Source: Gymnorhina tibicen
Lineage: Eukaryota; Chordata; Aves; Passeriformes; Artamidae
Assembly: GCA_013399875.1 (NCBI GenBank)
Contig: VXAZ01009672.1
Span: 1,054,001 to 1,118,000 of the forward strand
Length of the DNA: 64,000 bases
Reading direction: 5' to 3'
Shown piece by piece: positions 54,901 through 64,000 of the stretch. The notes beneath the pieces are model-generated. The model saw nothing but the letters and a program-made list of their open reading frames with translations, did no database searches and was not told the DNA's origin. The number at the start of each line of letters is the position of its first letter. Positions within the stretch are counted from its first letter, which is position 1. A program made the translations under genes and the position numbers.

Positions 54901-57900
54901 AAGTGATCTACACTCGTTACATTTTGTTGTTATAAGTCTTTGAACCAATTTTGTATAGCTCAACCCCAAAGCAGGTGCCATGCATGAAGACTGAGGATGA
55001 TGGCCATAACTAGACTTTTGGAGATTCTGCAGAAAGCCTGCCCCACAAAGGTGATGTGTACTGAACGGTCAGTGCCACAGGGAGTGTAATGGTTCAGAGG
55101 TATTTGTGTGGGGATGTCAGCGATAGCTGACTGCTATCTGCACCTGCCTCTTTCCTCACCTGTTTCAGTGCAGAGTGTAACTGAAGATTTTAACTGTGCG
55201 CATCAGATGTGGAAGGATGGGAATCTCACCTATTCCCATTCTTAGCTCAAACTTCTGAGATCCCTCTAGTGGTTTGCAAACTGATCCCCCTGGGTAACTC
55301 AGCTAATACTGGTGAAGCCACACGAGGGAGAGTTTGGGTACAACTTTTACACCAGGAAGTAAATAATGATGCAGTAACCTTGATGTCAGAATTGAGGAAT
55401 ATATCTGAGTAGCAAAGAGATCTACAGGAAACACTTCAGCAATCAAGAACTCCTGAAATATTCAGTCTCTTTCAATTCCCTTTCCCATATCCCAGAGGTC
55501 ACTCATTTTCCCTTTGGGGTTTGTCCTGGACAAATGATCTCATTATGGTCAGCATGCTGAACTCCACTTCTTCTCTGGCACTACTTAACACTTTTCATTT
55601 TGCTTTTTGGAGAACAGTCGTAGGCTATTCATCTTTTCTAGGGCCTGACTGACCTCAATTGCTCTTCTCATTTCCAAGGCAGAGCCATTATTTCCCCATC
55701 AGGTTCTTCTGCATCTACCACCTGTGCAAGCTTTTCATGTGTTTCACTGGAGATGCAGGCACTGCCATGTTCGTAAGCACCCTTACAGCAAAGTATTAGG
55801 TGTGAATGGCTGAAGGGATTGCCTAGCCTGCTGGTAGAGCCTGGCTTCATGAACAAGATTTAAAAAACCCCACAACTCCTCAGTTTTGAAGGTGAAAGAT
55901 GCTCTTCTAAGTCCCAGCTTTCTCCAGAAATGGAATCTGTTATCATGTTGTCTTGATAGTCTCAAGGCTTTTTAAGAAGTCTGATAAGGACATGCTTATG
56001 CAATACATCCTTAGGCTTTACAAACCTTGGATGAGGTTTTTCCAAACAGAGTATGTGGCCCCAGTCAGAGAGAGTTCAATGTGACCATCATTATGCTGAA
56101 GTCAGTGATCATTAAACACCTCACCTCAGGTCTAGATTTAGGCCAGTTTTATTTTAAGTCTCAAATCTCAGTGTCAGTGGTATAAATGTAAGCAGATGTG
56201 TATTATTTTTAGAGTAGAGCTGAAAGCTTTTCTGTAAATAAATAATAGTATGATTGCAATATCTCTTTCTTTGTGGGCACTATCTTTGGGTTCTTTGAGA
56301 TTTCCTGAGATAACCTTTAACATTTCAAAATTTCTTCTGGTATTTCAAGACATTCATTGATGTGTTTCCATGAATGATTCCTCACTCCTGCTCTTCAAAG
56401 GCCAGCCCAGGCACTCGAATCTTGTTTTGTTAAAACATGAAACTACACCCAAGCCTTTGCATAGTCACATCATTCAGAGGAATTGTTCCTCTCTGTAACC
56501 TATGAGGGATTATGTTGACTTCCTGGAGATTCTGCAGTGTTCTGAGTAACGCACGTGCATGTGTTTGTGCAGACTGGGACCTTAGTCTGGAGATTGTTCA
56601 TCAGCAACTTGCTGCTCATGTTCTCCAACCAACATGTGAAACCGTAGCTACAAAGGTTAGTTTTCGACAAAAATCTTCAAAGCATGGTGTTTCTTGGCTC
56701 CCTACACATAATGCAAACACAATTCAAAAATCCAGGACCAGAGTTCCTCAGTCTTCATGAGAAATTCCTGTTTTTCAGAAACATTTTGGTCAGTAAACTT
56801 GCTTTGTAGATTATGTGAAATGCAAACAAAAAGGAGGAAGGCCTGCCAAGATTACACAGATTTGTTATTAAAATCAGTATCCCCCAGAATACCAGAATAT
56901 AATTCATTTAAAAATATTCCTTTGGACCCTGACATCTGATGCCATTCAAGTAGGGCAGGGGGACAGAAAATCTGACTGCTTCCAAAACAACAGCAGCTGC
57001 TCGACAGAGATCCCTGGGTTCCTACAGTGACCAGAAACACCTGCTAGCCCAAGTCTACATCCCAAGTCAGTGAGGAAGAAACAAAGCTCATAGAGACATA
57101 GAGCTGAAGGAGAGGTAATTTCACTGACTTCTGAATGATATCAAGTGGAGATTTACATCATAATGTCTACAAAATTTCTCACTGCATTTATACATCTGTA
57201 TAAATGGAAAATTTTAAATTACCAAAATTAAAAGGAAGCTGTTACCTACCACACACATACTACCTGCAGGAAGCTTTAGTGTATGCCTCTGCCTTTCCTC
57301 AGGGTTGTACTCACTTGGAATTGTACTCACAAACCAGTCTGATTTGGTGTTTAACAACAACGGTGTAAGTGACAGCATTCGGTTCACAGCAGTGCAGTCA
57401 TACCCATGGATGCAACAGAATTACAGAGGGATAAAGTTACAATTGAACCAGAAAGTTAATAAAAAAGAACTTGCTGGTTAGTTAACCTTCAGTGCTTTGG
57501 TTATGATGTCATTGACATGGACAAAAATAATCAACCAGAAACACAAAATATTAAAAAGGAGATTATCTCCTTAGAAAGATAAGTGCCCGTGTAGTCTATA
57601 AATAGCTCTGAAATTGAGACGTCCTACACAACATCTGGAAAAGGAAGAATTCACTCCTTGACCTCCAGCATCCTTGTCTCCCACAGCAGGATTAAGAACA
57701 GTTGATCCTTATCAGGATACAGACACAATGGCTGTTTGATGGTCGAGCCAAGAAAGAGGCAGGCATGGCCAGAGGCAAGGGGAGGACGCACCAAGATAAC
57801 GTAAAAGTCCCAAAGAATGCTCTCGGTGTGCAGGATCTCTGAGACAGATCTCTCCTGCTGTATGAAGCATTTTAGCTCTCCGTGGGAAATACGAACGGTC

Positions 57901-57912
57901 ACTTCAATAAAA

Positions 57913-58206
57913 ATGGCAGGGGGAGAGCGGGGGGCAGCGTTCATGTGTTTGAATGCAGAATCAGTTTTCAAAAAAATGATGCCCTGGTCAATCTGTCACC
58001 CAATGAGATGCACTGGATACCAGAAACCTCTAAGTACAATGTTAGGTGTAGTACATATAGAAGCACCTTATACCAAGAGTTTATCCTGCAGCCAGTACGG
58101 GTGGAAGGAGGAGGACTCACTGCCCAGCTCGAAGGATGCTGCATAGTGTTGCTGCTTAAACAGTCATTTCCCTAACTCTTACTTGCAGGCTGTCTGGATT
58201 AATAAA
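57913..58206 (+). other. Possible unannotated exon or short transcript
   Basis: Seen: an ATG with strong context (AAAATGG) at 57913-57915, an open frame of 78 codons starting MAGGERGAAFMCLNAES and ending at TAG 58144-58146, and a canonical AATAAA at 58201-58206. An opposing minus-strand frame (57651-57971) is also open and CpGs are more frequent than nearby. I do not recognise either product. Chance is quite possible; the case rests only on the ATG, frame and AATAAA lining up. Confidence 0.2.
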
Positions 58207-61200
58207 CATGTTATATTTTGAAGTCTTCTTTTCTTTCTTTTTTTTTTTAACAATAATTTTGTACTGTAATTTCGAATGGATAGTTTCAATGTCCCTCATC
58301 CTATCCCTTTAGCCTATAACCATTACTTCATTTCTAGCAGAAAATGAGCTTTTGAATCTTGCATTGTTCTACAGCTCATGAACAATTTGCATTGAATACA
58401 CCAATAGGGGCTATTTTAAAGTTTTTTAAAAAGTAAATATGTTGCTAACAAAAATTATAATTGAATTCTAGCTTATTTTGATCATTAACTGGTTTAGTGG
58501 TGTTCATACAAGATGATTGCAAGTATTCATGATGGAATTATGTAACCTCTTTGGAAAGCAAGGTGAATGAGGATCAGTGATACTGGTACACCTACTGGAC
58601 ATAAACACAAGTGACATACAAGCAGTAGTACAGAAAACTTCAAAGTAAAATATAATTAATTTTCAAGAGGCTAATTTTCTTTCACAGTTTTTAGGTTGTA
58701 CAGTTGCCCATACTTGGAGGTACATGTGTGTCTTTTACCTTCATTTCCTGGTGGGTTTATGTGTGACAAGGCTCAAATTAACATTTTGTGTAATACTACT
58801 TTATCTGTACTAGGAGCTTGACCTATCTGAGGCATTTCTTTCCCCTGCAATTCCACTGAAGGTTGGAGCAGATCACTGCTTCTACGGGTGGGGATGGCTC
58901 CCTTGCCCAGCTCCCCCTCAAGCACCAGCCATGCTTTATCCAGCACATGTTTGGAGGGTGTATGGGAGGGTGTACAGGCTGCATGCCTTGGAAGTGTTCC
59001 CAGAGAATCCCCGGAGATGAGCTCTCCTCCCAGCCTGACCTTGGCCTGAGCCATTCCCCTCTCCCAGTTGTCCTGGGTCTTTGGAGCCAGTGAAGGCAGG
59101 GGTTTGTACAGTGACCGTGAGGCTACAGCCAGAATCTGGCTTTCAATTGGCAGAATAAACTTGTCTCCGTAACAAGTAGTGTTAATATTAGATAATTTAG
59201 ACTGAACTGGTTTCCTCATATATAAATCATTAACCAGTGGCTAGTTCGTACTCCTGCCTGCACCACATATCTTATGACTTCAGTACAACAAAGGCTTTTC
59301 CACTCACATGATACTCAATGACCCATGCCTAATGAGGTTTGAGTTTGTTGGTTGGGTTTGTGTTTTGCAGGTGGAATGTTCTTATTTCAGCAATTTGCAA
59401 GGACAGGCAAAACTGGCTCTGGTTTGCTTTGTGGAAAGTGAAGGAACTTATGTCACACAGTTGCTCTCTCACATTCTTACCACTCAAATAACTCTCTGCA
59501 AAGTGAGGTAGGTAATACGCCATTCACTGGGCTTCTGATGATTTACAAACCACTCAGAAAGCTGATATGCTCTCGAAGGAAGTGCCGCCGCTCATTCCCA
59601 GCATCACGAGGACACGTCATTTCCCTTCACTACACTGCAAATGCATTAATTCTGAATCACATGCTCAAGAAAAATTACACTTCAATGAGCACACATGCAA
59701 ACTGAAAGAGGAGAGGCCAAGTGCAGGAATGCTGAGCTGCAAAATTTCAGGAGAAGAAAACAACCCTCTAGAACTTAAAGAAAATGAGAAAGTAGGTCTG
59801 TGACCCATGATCAAAGACTTACGGTTCTGCAGTTCACTCTGGGGTGCCCTGGCAGAAGTGGCCTAATGAGTGAATGTAACAAGGAGCTGGTTTTCCACTC
59901 AATGTGGTAGAGAATGGACACTTCAGGTAACACAGCTGCTCTGACTTTACTATTGGCATACAGCTGAAGTAGCCCAATACGGGGTTTCCACAGCTGAGTC
60001 ACTTTATCCTTCTTTCTCTAGTTGTTTAGAATTTGCTTTTTAGGTTGTTGTTATTACACATGCTGCCATGTTTGTCTGACATGAGGTTGCACATGGGACT
60101 GAATAGTGTGATTCCCCTCCCCTCTATTGCTCTTTTCACAATGCAAGACCAATCTGTTCTGACAGTGTCCTCCCAGCCAAGGGACTAGAGCTCTGTGCAT
60201 AAGAAAATGGTCTCTCCAAAGCTGACTCACAAATGTGGACAAACCTGAAGTAGGTTGTACTTAATCTTCTGTCAGTGCTATCCAGTCAGCTGGTAAAGGA
60301 CACTGCACTGCTGGAGAGATGGGGTTTTGCTGGGCTATAAAACTGACACCCTGCAGGGATTTAACCTCCTGCTGCACTTCCTTAAGGGTAAGCTCAGAAT
60401 TGTATTTCCTTGAGAAGTCCCATGGGCTGTACTCTGTGTACCAGAACCCCTGCTTTCTCCTCCCTCTCTGTTTTTGGTGGCACCAGTTCTTCCTTAGGCC
60501 TGCGAGTACTGCTGAATGTTGTTAAACCGTCCTCGGTGTCAGCCCGCACATAACCAAATCAGCGATGGAAAAAATGAGCCCTACGTGTTTTTTCCAGGAA
60601 GTCAGACAGCAGTGCCCTGTCTCATACAGGTGAACACTTTCTCACGCCAGTAACTCATTAGGACAGCATGTGTGATCTCAGCTCTTTCACAACGATGTTT
60701 ATAGTCTGTGCCACTGTTTGTAAGGACTGGTCTGAATGGCAGCTGGTTGCTGATTTTTAACAGCACTTCTGCATTCCTATTTCTTCTCTTTCTAGCCTGT
60801 TTTATTCCTCCCTTCTTGGGCTCTGGTGACAGTTCAGTCACCATACCATTCCAAAATCATCATCAAGGCGCCCTAAAATCCAGTACTGAAACATGTCCTC
60901 CATCTGCCTGCTAATGAAAATCCTTGTCACTCATGGGATCACCATGTCAGTTTTAGCAAAGAAACAGCCACAGCTTTGGCTGAAAAGCGTTTGGTTAGGT
61001 TTTCTAAGATCTTGAAGAACCAATTTAAATCCTTGCTTGTTTGGATGACTGCACCTACCATCTTCTATCACACTTTTCATTATGTCACTTGGATGCAAAT
61101 GCATGTGGTTTTAAAGTTAAATCCTCAAGCTGCAGTGAAATAATTAACCCTTCACCTTTGAATTCCTTGCTACCATACAATCTAGTTTTTATGGAGCTAA

Positions 61201-62859
61201 GAGTTAAAGCAATAGTGACAACTGAAAATACTTGAGGCAAGTAGCTATTTGCTCACCATGGAAGACCAGCCTTAGTCATACATATATAAACTTTTGGGCT
61301 TGGGGAGTACAGGTAAATAGCATAGCAAAGGTACTGTGTCCTGCAAACAAATATTTGTACCTACAGTTACTAGTGCTGACTCAGGATTCTTGAAAATAAT
61401 GTCTCAAGAAAATACTGTCAAGAATAAATAACCTGCAGTTTTCAGCTGTTAAACTTCCTGGTAAAACACTGGTTTGTGATGTCTGCACCCATCCACACAG
61501 ATGATCATTGAGTTTTAACAAGATGTAACCCATATCAGTCTGTTTGGCAGAGCAGTCTCTGCAGGCTGTATGTTCTCTCCCCGCTGAAAACCTTTCTATA
61601 TAACCAAACAGAGGTTAAATATGCAAATCCTCAGCTTTGCAGTGAGAGTGTATCCTTACTCCTACCCTACAATCCCTAGCGATATCAGCAAGGGCTGTGG
61701 CTATAGCACATTTACTTCCCAGTGGTTCTGGGTGCAAGGCTGAGGAGCAGCCAGTGCTGCTGGCAGCCCTGCACAGGCAAGGCTGGGAGCATGGGCAGCA
61801 GGTTGGCTTTCCCTTATTCCCTGTACCTTAAGAGTGTGTTTACCTGGGAACAGAGCAAAACAACCTGCAGCTGGGTTAAAGTGTTAAAATTAGGGTAGAG
61901 AGGGCTGGTAACTTCTGTTTCTAGTTATGTCATTTCTTAAATGGCTGTAAGTACCTTGCCCTTCCCTGAGGGATGTGCCCAAAGCTCCAGCTTGGAGGTC
62001 AGTGCTTGTCTCCTTTTGAACCAAGCAATTTTAGATGGACTAACAGCATGCCAGCTTCTGTGAGCGACCAGTCACTGGTCTCCATGGATCTTCTTCCCAG
62101 CTCCCTCACTTCCATGGGGCCAGTAGGCTTTAAACTGCACTGATTTCTTTTTGTCATCACCCTGCTTCAGCAAGGTAAATGAGGTTTGCTTTCACATGAA
62201 AATAGAAGACAAAAAAAAGTTTCTTACAACTGGAAACAACGAATTATTTTTGTGCTTTTGGGCCTTTTTCTTGACTTGGTCCCTTTCAGAAAGGACCTTT
62301 TGTGCGCTGCCCTTGCTCTGTGCGCAGGACACCTGGCTGGCCCCTTCTTCCTAGGGATAGGAACATCTGCTCATCCTTGGGCAGGCCTGTGTCTGCTATT
62401 GGGAGACAGGCCAGCCCTGAGGTTCTGAGCAGACTCTAGAGAGATGATGGTGTGAAAAAATACAGGGCAGGGCAGCAGCACCTGGCCCTGAGGTTCCAAA
62501 AAGAGAGAGGGGAGGAAAGGGCCCAGGCAGGTGTTTACCCTTGGCTCGGACAGGCGGGGACCTAGGCCCCAAGGAAGCTGGGAGGACATGGAGAGCTGCC
62601 TCCTATCCCCTCTTCCACATTGAAAGAGGCATTTCTGGCCAATATCACAGGCAAGTGGGACTGTAACAGTGTTTGGGGAGACACCCCAGAAGTATCCCAC
62701 AAGGTTGCATGATCCCAGCCTAGTGGGAGATCATATCCTTGGGAGACTGGGCTTCATAAACAACCCAGGGAGCATTCCCCAGGTAGGGAAAGGGCTGTGC
62801 TTATGAGGTTTTCACTGGCATGGGTAAGAGAGGGGAGAGAGGATGAAGTGTAGGAGTGA

Positions 62860-63030
62860 CAGTCTCCAGCTCTCCACAGCCCTGGTGTCGCCCCCAGCCC
62901 CAGCCCCACCAAGGTGTCTGATGCCTGGGGCCAGGGATGCTGCCCTGCTCACTGGCTGGGGGCGCACAGGGGTGGCCTGGCTTCCCACGCAGTCCTCAGC
63001 TTCCCCAGCTACTGAGGCTCCCCGCCAATT
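62860..63030. other. GC-rich block
   Basis: Markedly GC-rich against the surroundings, with CCCCAGCCCCAGCCCC and a few CpGs, following a moderately GC-rich stretch from about 62300. Could be part of a promoter of the downstream gene, but CpG density is low for a typical island and no start signal is clear. Confidence 0.3.
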
Positions 63031-64000
63031 TCCCTCCTCACTCCCTTCATAGAGCAGGGACATACAAAAATACAGATGTACATTTGAGCCACTGTCTGCA
63101 TTTGGACTTCTCCTTTCAGTCCATTTCTAACTACAGCGTTTAAGCCCCACAGATTTTCACTGCTAACAGGTCACAGCTAGCATTCTTTGATGTGCTTTTG
63201 AATCAGATGAACTGAAATAGTTCTGTAAGATCTATTATGTCTCTGGCTTGTAAAATACAATTATTTCTTACTAGGTTACACTAATATTTCGTAATTCATT
63301 CTTAATATTATTCTTCAATAAAGCTCTGCACAAACAGTATATCCCACAGGAGGAACTTCTGCCAGATCCCAGATGTCAAACACATTTCCTTCAAATACAG
63401 GAGTTCGTGACCTTTTATGTTTGTTAATGTGACGCCATGGAAATTATTTATAATAAATAAGCATATTTCAGAGTCAGGTGCTCCATGGGCCCTTTTTCAG
63501 TGATAAAACAGCCTTTCCTGAAACAGGTCTTTCCTATTCTGTTGTGGGGTTTTTTTCCCCTAACGATGAAGGTTTGGGAATAAGTTGAAAACCTGTTATT
63601 GAACCGAGTCCAACTACTGCACTGAAAGGTAGACAGAACCTTTTACGATAACTCATCTTTCACATCTTTCCTGAAATCAGCAAAAGATAAGGTTCTAACT
63701 TTCTCTTTTATCCTTAACCCTGAAAATGCAATTTTTAAACTGCAGACTGTATAAATAAATTCTCTTACAGCACTGAATCAAAGAGGAAACTACTGGAATT
63801 GTCTGGATCTAAATGACATTTAGATCATTTGATATGCCAACTGATTTTTGCATGTAGCAAGCTCATTATAAAGCTGGGCTAGCACCACCTACCCACAATC
63901 TTCCAGGTATAAGAGCTCTAGAAAACATCTGAAGGTGCCAATATGTTGATAAGATTTAATCTTGTCTTTTTTCAGTAGGCGTGACAATGACCTCCCAAAC

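Larger units (their letters stand above)
51140..64000. other. Downstream intergenic DNA
   Basis: About 12.9 kb with one clear LINE fragment (51600-51968), one possible exon-like stretch (57913-58206) and a GC-rich block (62860-63030), listed separately. In human the next gene this way is TC2N, in the same orientation. I looked for its N-terminal coding sequence and did not find it; only non-coding 5' exons could be hiding here. All other open frames are short and featureless. Confidence 0.65.

Noticed and set aside
58773..59219. 148-codon minus-strand frame containing TRRSSDL
   Set aside because: No domain. The RSSDL-like string suggested sequencing-adapter carry-over, but the underlying DNA (AGAAGCAGTGATCTG) is not the adapter sequence, so neither a gene nor contamination is supported.
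51140..64000. TC2N coding exon expected from human synteny
   Set aside because: No sequence resembling the TC2N N terminus or its C2 domains was found on either strand, so none is annotated.
1..64000. CRISPR arrays, operons, bacterial ribosome-binding sites, tRNA or rRNA genes
   Set aside because: None seen. The only regularly spaced repeats are microsatellites, and the organisation is that of a vertebrate gene with introns.

Overview
The window is vertebrate nuclear DNA, most likely from a bird. It is AT-rich, interspersed and intron-rich, with no bacterial gene organisation. Bird affinity is inferred from CR1-type LINE fragments, one ending in the ATTCTGTG-like 3' tail typical of avian CR1, and from a solo LTR resembling common avian endogenous-retrovirus LTRs. 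Species cannot be fixed from the sequence.

The only protein-coding gene I can support is fibulin-5 (FBLN5), complete on the + strand. It has eleven coding exons from the ATG at 6386 to the TAA at 50434, all bounded by GT/AG introns with consistent phases. The spliced reading frame is 1335 nt, or 444 residues against 448 in human. The product is a secreted elastic-fibre assembly protein: signal peptide, a first calcium-binding EGF module carrying the integrin-binding RGD and a proline/tyrosine-rich insert, five more cbEGF modules (one per exon, phase 1), and a C-terminal fibulin domain. The gene covers about 45 kb, over half of it the 25-kb intron 4.

Layout: 1-6140, upstream intergenic DNA with nothing recognised; 6129-6310, probable promoter (TEAD-like site, CCAAT, paired Smad-type boxes, TATA-like box); 6386-50434, FBLN5 exons and introns; 50435 to about 51135, 3' UTR ending near an ATTAAA signal with a GU-rich element; 51140-64000, downstream intergenic DNA with an antisense CR1 fragment, a possible uncharacterised exon near 57.9-58.2 kb and a GC-rich block near 62.9 kb. 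In human the next gene in this direction is TC2N; no TC2N coding exon is recognisable here.

Repeats include four CR1/L3-like LINE fragments in or near the gene plus a short CR1 3' end, three MIR SINE relics, one solo LTR with a near-perfect 5-bp target duplication, and simple repeats. A direct duplication of about 200 bp around a single N at 45637 in intron 9 looks like an assembly artefact. I found no CRISPR array, operon or other exotic system. The notable points are details of FBLN5 (an in-frame upstream ATG, a changed glycosylation pattern, a shortened linker), the assembly scar and a few unexplained non-coding stretches.
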